This document shows, piece after piece, positions 26,192 through 34,983 of a DNA stretch of 64,000 bases. This DNA is from Pyrinomonadaceae bacterium (GTDB lineage: Bacteria; Acidobacteriota; Blastocatellia; Pyrinomonadales; Pyrinomonadaceae), in the NCBI GenBank assembly GCA_021228405.1, contig JAJQRF010000008.1, forward strand, positions 145,027-209,026. Direction: 5' to 3'. Position numbers and translations under genes: made by a program. Position 1 is the stretch's first letter. Every line of letters begins with the position of its first letter. The notes under the pieces are model-generated. The model saw only the letters and a program-made list of their open reading frames with translations. It had not been told where the DNA came from and made no database searches.

Positions 26192-28219
26192 ATGCCGAAG
26201 TCGGAAAAGTCTTTCAAAATTAGAAATTTACAGGTTTTATACTGGCTGATCTTTGCTTTGTGTTTCGGTGCGTTTGCTTTTCATCTGGTTTACCAGGCGG
26301 TCAAAACGAGCGCGACCGTTGACGAGCCGGCGCATATTTTGGCGGGACATCGGCACTTGCAATGCGGCGATTTCGGCATCAATCCCGAGCACCCGCCGAT
26401 GCTCAAGATGGTTTCGGCTTTGCCGCTCGCATTTCAGAATTGGAAGGAACCGCCGTTTGAATGCGGTTCGCGGTTGACGACGAAGGTCGAACTTTTTTTA
26501 TACGGACCGAAATTCGTCGTGCAGAACGGAATCGATAAAACGGTCATCCCGACGCGCCTGGCGGCATCTGTTTTCGGCATTTTGCTGGCGGTCTTTCTGT
26601 TCATCGCCGTTTGGAAAATGTTCGGGCAATTAGAGGCGTTGACGGCACTTGCGATCTTCGCTTTCGAGCCGAATCTGATCGCCAATACGCCGATGGTGAC
26701 GACCGATCTGGTCATTTCGGCAACCTCTTTCGCGGCGGTCGTCGCCATTTATTATTTTTGTCAAAAGCCTTCCGCGCCGAGGTTCGGTCTGGCAGGACTC
26801 GCGTTCGGTTTGATGCTCGCGTCGAAACATACGGCGGTCGTCTTTATCCCGATCCTTTTCGGGTTGATGATTGCCGACAGCTTGATTTACCGAGGCGAAG
26901 AAGAGTCTTTCACGAAAATGTTTCTGCGGCAGACCTTTAATTTCACAGGAATATTTCTGATCGGGTTGCTGATTCTGTGGGCATTTTACGGTTTTCGTTA
27001 CCGTGCTATTCCGAATGCCGACGCGCCGACCGTGACGGTCGCGGAATACATCGCCGCCAACGGTCGTCCTGAAATGCTCGGTTCGATCCCGGCAAAGCTC
27101 GCCGGACTCGGCGCGAAAACGCATATTTTCCCCGAATCGTATATGCTCGGCGTGGCGGATGTCGTCGCTTCGGGCAGTCGCAATATGTTTCTTTTCGACC
27201 GCGGTTATCCGACCGGAAAATGGTTTTATTTCCCGATCTCTTTTTCAATCAAATCGAGCGTTGCACTGCTCATTCTGTTGCCGCTCGGTTTCCGGTCTGC
27301 GTTCGCCAATCGCGAACGGCGACGCGAAATGATTTTTATACTCGTTCCGCCGTTGCTCTATTTTGCGGTCGCGCTGACCTCGCAATTAAACATCGGCGTG
27401 CGGCATATTTTGCCGGTTTATCCTTTTTTTATCGTTGCGGCGGCGGTCGGGGCAGTGTTTTCGGCGCGAAAGGTTTACGTTTTTCGTTACCTTTTGATAG
27501 TTTTGCTTTGTTATCACGCTTTTTCGACTTCAAAAATTGCGCCGGATTATCTGGCGTTTGCTAACGATTTTTGGGGCGGAACTTCGCAAAACTACAAGAA
27601 TTTTCGCGATCCGAGCCTCGACAACGGGCAAAACTTAAAGTTTATGAAGGAATACGTCGAGCGCAACAAGATTGCGGATTGCTGGACGGCAGGTTCAAAT
27701 AATATCGCGATCATCCGCGCCGCACAGCCGTGCCGCGTGATGCCCGGAAGTTTTCCCTTGAGCGTTTCGGACGAACCGCAGGAAGTAATTCCGCCCGTCA
27801 TCGAAGGCACGGTTTTACTGGCGGCGATCAGTATGCCGCCGCGCGGTGGAGCCGAATACGCGCCGATTATGCAAACCGAACCGATTGACCGCATCGCCAA
27901 CGGCGTTTTCGTCTATCGAGGGCGTTTTGCAATCCCGCTTGCTTCGGCGTTAAGTCACGTCGAACGCACTAACCAGTTGATGCTCTCAAACCGTTTTGCA
28001 GAAGCCCTTGCCGATGCTCAAAAGGCGGTCGAGCTTGCGCCGGACGATGCCCGCACGCATTTCGCTTTAGGCTCGGCTTTCGCCCGTAACGGTCAGAGCG
28101 AAGCCGCGAATGCCGAATTTCAGAAAACAATCGAAATCGGCAAAACAAACCCGGGACTTTTTCGGCGTTTTGAAGTTTCAGCCGAGCAGGAAATCAAGCG
28201 GCTTCACGAAAATCAATAG
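26192..28219 (+). CDS. GT39-like membrane glycosyltransferase with C-terminal TPR
   Basis: 675 residues. At least nine hydrophobic helices begin near residue 12. The first extracytoplasmic loop contains TSATVDEPAHILAG and INPEHPPMLKM, the acidic motif of dolichyl/undecaprenyl-phosphate-sugar-dependent (GT39/ArnT-like, GT-C) transferases. A soluble C-terminal section has two TPR-like repeats (FAEALADAQKAVELAPDDA, SEAANAEFQKTIEIG). It probably moves a sugar from a polyprenyl carrier to a protein or lipid on the periplasmic side. The acceptor is unknown. An AGGAGAA site precedes the ATG. Confidence 0.85.
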   Translation: MPKSEKSFKIRNLQVLYWLIFALCFGAFAFHLVYQAVKTSATVDEPAHILAGHRHLQCGDFGINPEHPPMLKMVSALPLAFQNWKEPPFECGSRLTTKVELFLYGPKFVVQNGIDKTVIPTRLAASVFGILLAVFLFIAVWKMFGQLEALTALAIFAFEPNLIANTPMVTTDLVISATSFAAVVAIYYFCQKPSAPRFGLAGLAFGLMLASKHTAVVFIPILFGLMIADSLIYRGEEESFTKMFLRQTFNFTGIFLIGLLILWAFYGFRYRAIPNADAPTVTVAEYIAANGRPEMLGSIPAKLAGLGAKTHIFPESYMLGVADVVASGSRNMFLFDRGYPTGKWFYFPISFSIKSSVALLILLPLGFRSAFANRERRREMIFILVPPLLYFAVALTSQLNIGVRHILPVYPFFIVAAAVGAVFSARKVYVFRYLLIVLLCYHAFSTSKIAPDYLAFANDFWGGTSQNYKNFRDPSLDNGQNLKFMKEYVERNKIADCWTAGSNNIAIIRAAQPCRVMPGSFPLSVSDEPQEVIPPVIEGTVLLAAISMPPRGGAEYAPIMQTEPIDRIANGVFVYRGRFAIPLASALSHVERTNQLMLSNRFAEALADAQKAVELAPDDARTHFALGSAFARNGQSEAANAEFQKTIEIGKTNPGLFRRFEVSAEQEIKRLHENQ

Positions 28220-28287
28220 AATAGTTTAAGCTCCTGCTCAATCAGTTGACGGTTGGCGGGCTGAATTTCCATAGATTTTAATAATAT

Positions 28288-28308
28288 AAAAAAGGTGACA
28301 CCTTTTTT
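28288..28308. terminator. Bidirectional intrinsic terminator
   Basis: A 9-bp stem AAAAAAGGT with ACCTTTTTT has a three-base loop and flanking A and T runs. It lies between the convergent genes ending at 28219 and 28314. Confidence 0.75.
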
Positions 28309-28313
28309 TTCTT

Positions 28314-29516
28314 TTACCTTTGCAGGTTGCCGAATTTGTCGAGTTTGACGGTCGAACCGCCGTTCAGAGGCGTTGCGCTGACTTCGCAGGTCGGCGTGAG
28401 ATTATAACGAAATCCCGCATCAACGCCGTCGCCCAAATCCTGACTGATAAGTCCGGTTCGGGTCAGATCGACAAGCGTTCCGCATTTCCCTGCTCCGACG
28501 GTCGCCTGATACGTCATCGCCGCGCCGTGTAACGTTTTCAGATTGCGCGCCGCTTTTTCATTGTCAGGCATCTGATTCTCGAAAAACGTGTCGTTCGTTC
28601 CTGCATCCGTCCGCTCGAACGGGGCGTTTTCATTTAACGGCAGATCGTTCTTGTCTGCCATTTTCCCCTGTTTCGGCGCGGCGCGGATGATCTTATCCTC
28701 GGTCGAATAATAGAATGACCGCGAGCCGGTCGCGGAAGCTCCGACCGACTGCGTCGGAATCGCGTATATCTCACAACCGTTCGACGGAAGGTTGGCAATC
28801 GTGTAGCGGTAGCCGAACTTTGTGCCGTTCGCAAAACTCGGATCGATCAGTCCTTTTGAAACGAGTTCGGGAAGATCGGAACAGATCGAACTGTTTGCCA
28901 AAACATTTTCTTCCGCCTGTGCGATGGTTTTGATTCCCGAAATAGTGCCCGCTTCATTTGCCGCCCGCCGCGCCGCCAGCAGATTCGGAATCGCAATCGC
29001 CGCGATCATCGGCAACGCCAACAAGACCAAACCGTTCATTACCACGCCCGCAATCGCCATTCCCTTTCCACCGTAAAGACGCGGATATTTTTTGACCTTG
29101 ACGAGTGCAACAATGCCCAGAATCAATCCGACCGGCGCGATCAAAATCCCGATCAGAAAGAGGGTCGTCATAAACGCTACACAGCCCAAAACGAGCGAAG
29201 CGATTGCCAATCCCGATTTGAGATTCTGCGGCTGATACGCTTGTCGCGGATTCCCGTTTCTGAAATTATTCGCGTAATTGTTGCCGTAATTGCCGTGCGA
29301 AGTTTGATAGTTTTGCGGCGCAGTTTGAAAAGTCGGCGGCGCGGCGGTTTGCGGCTGAAAACCTTGATAGTTCGGCTGGGCTTGAACCGCTCCCTGAAAA
29401 GCCGGAACCTGACTCGCCGCCGCATCCTGGAGAGGAAGATCGCAACCGCACATCACACAATTCGAGGCATCCGCACCATTGCCGATGCCGCAAGAAGGGC
29501 ATTTGATGTTGCTCAT
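28314..29516 (-). CDS. Zinc-ribbon, DUF4190-like and pilin-like membrane protein
   Basis: 400 residues from ATG 29516; the frame extends to 29600, but the zinc ribbon starts right after this Met. An N-terminal zinc ribbon (Cys6-x2-Cys9 and Cys20-x2-Cys23: CPSCG, CVMCG) is followed by a Gln/Asn/Tyr/Pro-rich low-complexity linker. Two membrane helices of DUF4190 type come next (SGLAIASLVLGCVAFMTTLF, KGMAIAGVVMNGLVLLALPM). A type IV pilin-like segment (AIAIPNLLAARRAANEAGTI) leads into a C-terminal domain with Cys pairs. The order is typical of Acidobacterial pseudopilin-like proteins of unknown role. Confidence 0.8.
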   Translation of the reverse strand: MSNIKCPSCGIGNGADASNCVMCGCDLPLQDAAASQVPAFQGAVQAQPNYQGFQPQTAAPPTFQTAPQNYQTSHGNYGNNYANNFRNGNPRQAYQPQNLKSGLAIASLVLGCVAFMTTLFLIGILIAPVGLILGIVALVKVKKYPRLYGGKGMAIAGVVMNGLVLLALPMIAAIAIPNLLAARRAANEAGTISGIKTIAQAEENVLANSSICSDLPELVSKGLIDPSFANGTKFGYRYTIANLPSNGCEIYAIPTQSVGASATGSRSFYYSTEDKIIRAAPKQGKMADKNDLPLNENAPFERTDAGTNDTFFENQMPDNEKAARNLKTLHGAAMTYQATVGAGKCGTLVDLTRTGLISQDLGDGVDAGFRYNLTPTCEVSATPLNGGSTVKLDKFGNLQR

Positions 29517-29605
29517 ATTTTTTGAATCTGAGGGGGTTCCAAGAGAAAACGAAGTATCACCCGATCTTCCAATCCGGCAAAACTCCGTCTGACTGCTCAC
29601 GAAAT

Positions 29606-30619
29606 TTACTGAAGTTCGACGTAATCGCCCGTGTGAATTTCCTGCGCCGTCCGCGTAATCAGTGCGGTCGCTGTCTTTTCCTTCACGTTCAGGATCACGA
29701 TCTCACCGACGATCTTGCGAATTGCCGGACGACCTTCTTTCGCTTCTGCCGTCGTTTCAACGCGTCCGCGTGCCGTTTCGCCGGTTTTACGCGCTGCCTG
29801 ATTCGAGAATTTTCCGCCGCGATAGGTGTTGCTCTGATAGCTGTCATCGCGCGCACTGACCGATTCATCCAGCACCTTCGTAAAAATGTTTCCCTTGCCG
29901 AGCGGACGGAAAACCGTCAGATAGTCGCCGGCTTTGACGTTGTCTTCCGCGCCAAGGTCGATGTAAACGATCTGTTCACGTCCGAGCAATTCCTGACCGT
30001 CACGCGCCATAAAAATTCTGCCGCCCGCTTTCCCGTTCGGTTCGCTGAAAATATCAAGCCCGGGACGATTGACAAATTCGGGAGCAGTTCGCGCCTGAAA
30101 CGGTTCGACTAAATCACCGAGCATAAGATTGTCGCAGGACATCTTTACACGCACTACCGAAACTTCATTCTTAACCCTGACAACTTCGACACTGCCGACT
30201 TCCTGCACGTAAAATCCGAGATTGCCGTCCTTTTTCGTCCATTTCGTTTCGACCCGTCCGCGCGGACGCACGACTGCAAACTTATCGCCGACCTGCACAC
30301 CTTTACCCGCGCCCATACTGATATACAAATAATCATCCTGTGCGAAGATGTGCCCGTCCTGTTCGTTTACCGCACCGACGATTTTGTTCGCCGTGTTGAC
30401 AGGGGCGCGCTGCACATAACCCGCGCAGTAAAGATTGCTTCCCAAAGCGACCGCAACTTTTTTATCGGACTGACTTCCGACCGGACGCGGTTCAACCACG
30501 GTTGTCGGTGCCGACGATCTCGTCTGCTTGCCGAGCTGTGCAAAACCGACCGCCGTTAATGCGAAAAGAACTAAAAAAGATGTTCCGATAGTTCTGGTAT
30601 AAAAATTCTGAAATTTCAC
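29606..30619 (-). CDS. Exported protein of unknown function with repeated beta modules
   Basis: 337 residues from a GTG codon at 30619 with AAGGAGC upstream. The signal peptide ends ALTAVGFAQ. The mature part has two similar beta modules of the form LYISMGAGKGVQVGDKFAVV and VYIDLGAEDNVKAGDYLTVF, and a third, VILNVKEKTATALITRT, before the C-terminal GDYVEL. Modules with GxxxGVQVGDKF are found in FlgT-C-like and SLBB-adjacent exported proteins, but I do not claim membership. An unstructured Arg/Gly/Thr-rich stretch lies at about 255-290. Confidence 0.75.
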   Translation of the reverse strand: MKFQNFYTRTIGTSFLVLFALTAVGFAQLGKQTRSSAPTTVVEPRPVGSQSDKKVAVALGSNLYCAGYVQRAPVNTANKIVGAVNEQDGHIFAQDDYLYISMGAGKGVQVGDKFAVVRPRGRVETKWTKKDGNLGFYVQEVGSVEVVRVKNEVSVVRVKMSCDNLMLGDLVEPFQARTAPEFVNRPGLDIFSEPNGKAGGRIFMARDGQELLGREQIVYIDLGAEDNVKAGDYLTVFRPLGKGNIFTKVLDESVSARDDSYQSNTYRGGKFSNQAARKTGETARGRVETTAEAKEGRPAIRKIVGEIVILNVKEKTATALITRTAQEIHTGDYVELQ

Positions 30620-30736
30620 GATTTGCTCCTTAATTTAGATGCTTGAATTGAAAAATTGCCTTCTGATGTAGGATGAAAGGATTTGAAAACAAATGTCATC
30701 GTCCGTCTGGAATGGACAACTAATATCGTAACCTTT

Positions 30737-30778
30737 TAGTTAAACAATCGTCAACTATTATTTTTAATAGTTAAACAA
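30737..30778. promoter_or_regulatory. Direct repeats in the 29606-30619 upstream region
   Basis: TAGTTAAACAA occurs at 30737-30747 and again at 30768-30778, 31 bp apart, which is three helical turns. Between them AACTATT (30753-30759) and AATAGTT (30766-30772) form a small hairpin. The arrangement looks like two operator half-sites for a cooperatively binding regulator of the exported-protein gene. The regulator is not identified. Confidence 0.4.
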
Positions 30779-30883
30779 GATTTATTGTGCAAATTTCAAA
30801 AAATTAGGTTTCGCCGCTTGCACAATTAAAAATGATTTTGTAGTATTTTCGCTTGCGCTTCAGTTGCTGAACTGAATGCTCAA

Positions 30884-30959
<76 letters not shown>

Positions 30960-30969
30960 GAAATTATAA

Positions 30970-31009
30970 AAAGAAAAAAGGCTGTCCTGAAGGACAGCCT
31001 TTTTCTTTT
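30970..31009. terminator. Bidirectional intrinsic terminator
   Basis: GGCTGTCC and its complement extend through A and T tracts on both sides to about 17 pairs with a short loop. It ends the tRNA transcript on the plus strand and the CHAT operon (stop at 31019) on the minus strand. Confidence 0.9.
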
Positions 31010-31018
31010 GTGGGAGTT

Positions 31019-33892
31019 TTATTTCCAATTGCCGTAGAGGACAAAGGGCGACCAATAGAATGGGTGTGCATAGTTTTTATTTTTGGAAATATTGACTTGC
31101 GCGAGTCTGAGCGACTCGGCTTTGTCGTATTTTTCCACCTCGAACAGACGATAGAATTCCGTCATAAACTTTGAAGTGGAAATGTCCGCAACCGACCAGA
31201 GAGTGCCGATCACGGCTTTTGCGCCTTGCTTTTGTGCCATTGTTGCAAAACTTTCAAATTCTGCGCCGTCAACGCTGAAATTTGCCGTGTTGCAGGCGGA
31301 CATTATCAAAATCTCCGCATTGTCCAGATTCTGTTTTGAAAAGGTTTGCATTGTATATTTACGGTTCTGCCCGCCGCCGAGCAGGAGAAACGATTTTGAA
31401 TTATCGCCCGTGTTGAGGACGAAATGACTGGTCAGGTGAATCAGCTTGTATTTTTTCAGTGCGTCCTCGAAAACTTCCTGCGTAAATTCTTCATCAGCCA
31501 CTTTTTTGCCTCTGATAATTCCCTTTTTGCAGGTCGAGTTGATAATGAGGCGTTTTTCGTCTTCAAAGATACAATCCAATTCGTTTTTAGCGATCGGCAA
31601 ACTCGAAAGGTCTTCAAACGGTTTTGAGGAAGCAAAGCCGATGGCGGGAGATTTGAATGTTTTCGGCATCAGGATTTTTTCTTCGCTCGCGAGAGTCAGT
31701 TGAATATTCGCAAATCTTTGAACCAGATAGTTTTTGCCGTCGAATAAAGCCGGAATGGAAATGTAACGCAGAACGCCGTCGAGCGACCAGACAATCTTTC
31801 TGATGTTCGGCGACAAAATGTCATTTTCAAGAGGCTTTACGAGAATGTCGTAAAGTTTTTTCCCTTCGACCTGCGGGTTTCTTTCGAGGTCGGTCAGCGA
31901 ATTACGAAACTCGAAAACGAGTTTGTTGAGAGTTTCGCGCGGTATTTTTTGCGTGTAAACCTTTTGCGTTTGATCGTTGGTCGCGATGAGGCTGACGCTG
32001 TTGGCGGTAGCGAGAGTCGAAACGAACAATATTTCCGACATATTTACGTTTTGCGCTTTCAGTTCTTCGATCAAAATCTGCGTCGGGGAAAAATCGTCGC
32101 GCGGCGGTCTTTCCGCATTATCTTGGGGTGAGGACTTTTTTCCGAGTTTATTTTTCACTCCTTGCAAAAGCATTTCTTCCGATCTCGTATAATTGACGGC
32201 GTTGAGTTTGGCTTCTCCGCGCACATAATCGTTGTATTCCTTTTCCTTTATGAAACGTAAGACCTGTTCGGCTTCGGAGATTCTGCCGTCTTTGATGAGT
32301 AAATCGGCTAATTTGCGGAAGGCATCGTTGAAAGATTCGCGGAAATTTTCCTGAATTTCCCTGTCGAGATTTTGAAGCTGAACATATTTTACCGATTGAA
32401 TGGTATTGATCGCCCATTTCCCGTAAAGAACGGCGGACGTTTCATCGCCGTTCGATTCGTAAAAATACATCAGATTGATGAGATTTCGCGCCTGATTGAG
32501 ATCGCTCTGAAGCGTGGTATTGATCGACAAAGCATCTTCACAGGTCGAAATTGCCAGCGTGTATTCCTTCTGCGCAAAGTAAATTACGCCGAGATTATTT
32601 AAAACCTGCGCCAGATCGGAGAGATCGTTCTCGCGCTCGAATAAGGTTTTCGCCTGTTCGTAGAAAGGTTTGGCGGTGAGGTAATCTTTGGCGTAATAAT
32701 GGGCATTCCCGGTGAACATTTGGACTTCGGCGAGTTCAGCGTCATTGTCCGTAAGCAAGGTGTTGGCTCTGCTGAAAAAATTGAGGGCTTTTTCCTTTTG
32801 GCTTTTCATATAAAGTTTGCCCGAAACCTTATTGAAAATCCCTCTGACGTAGTTTGGCGAAGTGTCGGAAACGGTTAAAGAGGTCATAATCTCCCCGGCT
32901 TTTCGGCTGTCGCCGAGATCGAAATAAATATCGGCGAGCTTTAACGAAGCCAGCAAGTTTTCGGAAATCGTTTCGGTAAAATTCGTTCGGACATTTTCCA
33001 GAATCGTGATCGCATTCTCGATATTGTTGAGCTTTAAGGAAGTTTCCGCCTGATTGATATAAACTGACGGCAATGTTTGTTTTTCACCGATCCTTTCAAG
33101 CTTCAACTGTTCGAATATCCGCACCGCGCTGGTTTGGGCTTCGCCGCTTTTCTGAAAATTTCCCGTTTTGTAATAGGCGATCCCGAGTTCTTTGAGAAAC
33201 AATCCTTCGAGGTGTTTATCCTGAATTTCGGATGCCGACGTTCTGATTCTTTCAAAAACCGTGACGGCATCCGAATATTTTTTGAGCAGATTGTAAGAAA
33301 CGCCGAGATAATAATTCGTCAGAAACGATTTATATCTCACTCCCCGGTCTTGCGGCAAAGCCTGATAGATGCCCAGCGCGGAAAGGTAATCGGTAACGGC
33401 ACTCGCGCTGCTGTTATTCAGCCTTTCGGACGTGGCTTTGTCGTAAAAATATTTTGCTTTTTCAAATTGTTCGATGAAAACCGAATCCTGTTCCGTCGCA
33501 GTCCGGCTTTCGACTTCCAAAACGTAATTACCGTCGTTTTTGAGCATCGTCTGCCGGTCGTCAACCCATTTGACCTGCAACAGGTAAGTTCCTGTCGTGC
33601 TCGCTTTAAACGGCAAAAACTCGAACCCGCTGTTCAAGTTTTCGCTATCGGTCGATTTGATTTCCCTGCCGCCCTCGAATAAACGAAGTTCGACATCAAC
33701 GCCGTTTTGCCTTGCTGAGATCAGAAAATAGTCTGCCGAACCTTTATTTATGACAAATTGGTGACATTCATTTTTCTTAAGAGGAAAAGCCGCGTTTGCG
33801 TTCAATTCCCCCTTGGACTCACAGGCATTTGCTGTTGCAAATGCCGTCAGAAGAAACAAAAAACTAAATAAAATAAATTTGAAGTATCTCAT
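31019..33892 (-). CDS. Secreted TPR and CHAT-domain protein (caspase-like peptidase)
   Basis: 957 residues. A signal peptide (to about 22) is followed by a beta domain of bacterial pre-peptidase type (about 30-130: YFLISARQNGVDVELRLFE, GTYLLQVKW), about eight TPR-like repeats (about 140-500), a coiled-coil linker and a C-terminal CHAT domain (about 620-957). The catalytic pair is visible: His823 in HLTSHF and Cys867 in MSACNTA. The later GAKAVIGTLWSVAD is the family's hallmark strand. A cysteine peptidase acting outside the cytoplasm is expected; its substrate is unknown. It is the second gene of an operon with a TPR paralogue 11 bp upstream, under an ECF-type promoter at 34722-34757. Confidence 0.9.
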   Translation of the reverse strand: MRYFKFILFSFLFLLTAFATANACESKGELNANAAFPLKKNECHQFVINKGSADYFLISARQNGVDVELRLFEGGREIKSTDSENLNSGFEFLPFKASTTGTYLLQVKWVDDRQTMLKNDGNYVLEVESRTATEQDSVFIEQFEKAKYFYDKATSERLNNSSASAVTDYLSALGIYQALPQDRGVRYKSFLTNYYLGVSYNLLKKYSDAVTVFERIRTSASEIQDKHLEGLFLKELGIAYYKTGNFQKSGEAQTSAVRIFEQLKLERIGEKQTLPSVYINQAETSLKLNNIENAITILENVRTNFTETISENLLASLKLADIYFDLGDSRKAGEIMTSLTVSDTSPNYVRGIFNKVSGKLYMKSQKEKALNFFSRANTLLTDNDAELAEVQMFTGNAHYYAKDYLTAKPFYEQAKTLFERENDLSDLAQVLNNLGVIYFAQKEYTLAISTCEDALSINTTLQSDLNQARNLINLMYFYESNGDETSAVLYGKWAINTIQSVKYVQLQNLDREIQENFRESFNDAFRKLADLLIKDGRISEAEQVLRFIKEKEYNDYVRGEAKLNAVNYTRSEEMLLQGVKNKLGKKSSPQDNAERPPRDDFSPTQILIEELKAQNVNMSEILFVSTLATANSVSLIATNDQTQKVYTQKIPRETLNKLVFEFRNSLTDLERNPQVEGKKLYDILVKPLENDILSPNIRKIVWSLDGVLRYISIPALFDGKNYLVQRFANIQLTLASEEKILMPKTFKSPAIGFASSKPFEDLSSLPIAKNELDCIFEDEKRLIINSTCKKGIIRGKKVADEEFTQEVFEDALKKYKLIHLTSHFVLNTGDNSKSFLLLGGGQNRKYTMQTFSKQNLDNAEILIMSACNTANFSVDGAEFESFATMAQKQGAKAVIGTLWSVADISTSKFMTEFYRLFEVEKYDKAESLRLAQVNISKNKNYAHPFYWSPFVLYGNWK

Positions 33893-33903
33893 AAACCACC
33901 TTT

Positions 33904-34677
33904 TTATTTGTAGACCGTAAGTCCGCCGCCGCCGTTTCCGCCGACTACGACGGTGCCGCCGCCGCCTGTGTTGACGGTCGTTCCGCTTCCCGAACCGCCG
34001 CCGCCGCCATTGTCAACTCTTTCATTTTTCGATTCGGCGTTCTTACTGCCGAAATGAAATTCGGAGTTTGTAAAATAATCGAGATTGCTTTGATTTCTCG
34101 AAGCATTGAGTGTGTTTGCCAAGGCAAGATTGAGAGCCAACGCCTGACGGCAATGCTCTGCCGCCGCTTCTTCATTTCCCTGTTCATACGCGATGATGCC
34201 GAGATTATTTAAGACCTGCGCCAAACCCGCATTATCTCTGCTCAAGCTAAAATACCCTTTTGCTTCCTGAAAATACAGTTCCGCCATTCTCAGATCGTTG
34301 GCATAATAATAAGCGATTCCCGTAAACATTTTGATCTGTGCCGATTCCGCCTCGTTGCGGTCAAAGTTTCGCGCCGCAACGTTAAAATATTCGAGAGCCT
34401 GCGCGAAGGAATTTTTCATATAAAGCTTTCCGCTGACCTTGTTGAAATGTCCCTGTAAATTAACGTCGATTTCGGGATTGCGAACGATTATTTTCTTCGC
34501 TTCCAGTAAATATTCTTCGGCGGTTTCGATCTGATCCATATCAAAACTCGTATCCGCTTTTACGATCAAAGTTGCCAATTCACTTTCTTCTGCCGTAGGA
34601 GTTTGGGCATTTGCGTGGAAGACCGTGAACGCGGTAATTGCAAAAAACAATATTGTGAAAACTGCTTGCTTCAACAT
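33904..34677 (-). CDS. Secreted TPR protein with Gly-rich tail, paralogue of the CHAT protein's TPR region
   Basis: 257 residues with a signal peptide ending FHANA. Residues about 77-204 align with residues about 352-480 of the CHAT protein next door: GHFNKVSGKLYMKNSFAQAL against GIFNKVSGKLYMKSQKEKAL, and GLAQVLNNLGIIAYEQGNEE against DLAQVLNNLGVIYFAQKEYT. It therefore arose by partial duplication and lacks the peptidase domain. The C-terminal 35 residues are an extreme Gly/Val/Thr tail (GGGGTVVVGGNGGGGLTVYK). It could be a scaffold, a regulator or a competitor for the TPR ligand of the CHAT protein. The start follows an AGGTGA site and the promoter at 34722-34757. Confidence 0.85.
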   Translation of the reverse strand: MLKQAVFTILFFAITAFTVFHANAQTPTAEESELATLIVKADTSFDMDQIETAEEYLLEAKKIIVRNPEIDVNLQGHFNKVSGKLYMKNSFAQALEYFNVAARNFDRNEAESAQIKMFTGIAYYYANDLRMAELYFQEAKGYFSLSRDNAGLAQVLNNLGIIAYEQGNEEAAAEHCRQALALNLALANTLNASRNQSNLDYFTNSEFHFGSKNAESKNERVDNGGGGGSGSGTTVNTGGGGTVVVGGNGGGGLTVYK

Positions 34678-34721
34678 TAAGTCACCTCGATTTGTTTGGG
34701 TTTATTGGGTAAATCCTGCTT

Positions 34722-34757
34722 CTATCTATAATTGGCAATTTCACGAAAAGGTTTCAC
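34722..34757 (-). promoter_or_regulatory. ECF-type promoter, copy 1 (CHAT operon)
   Basis: Read on the minus strand, GTGAAACC (34757-34750) followed by TTTT is separated by the usual distance from GCCAATTATAG. The same pattern is present at 37225-37260, 39923-39958 and 41296-41330. The predicted leader is about 45 nt. The aligned motif is GTGAAACYTTTT, then about 11 bases, then (t/g)(c/t)C(A/T)ATTA. Confidence 0.75.
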
Positions 34758-34912
34758 ACTTTTTTACTGTAATTTTAGAAATTTTTAGAATTCATCCCGC
34801 AAATGCTTTTTTAGGCGTTCAAAATCGCTCCGCCACACAGCTTTTTTCAGCAAATAATCTTCTTTAAGAAGAAACTCCAACCTCTCTAAAATCCTTTGCA
34901 CGACAGACTCCG

Positions 34913-34939
34913 AAAAAAAATGGGGCGGTTTCCCGCCCC
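34913..34939 (-). terminator. Intrinsic terminator of the M4 peptidase gene
   Basis: A 7-bp GC-only stem (GGGGCGG 34922-34928 with CCGCCCC 34933-34939) is followed by eight T on the minus strand. It lies 45 bases past the stop at 34984. The rest of 34678-34983 holds the CHAT-operon promoter and no gene. Confidence 0.88.
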
Positions 34940-34983
34940 GAATAATACAACCAGCTTTTATTTTATGAAGAGAGAACTTCTAA

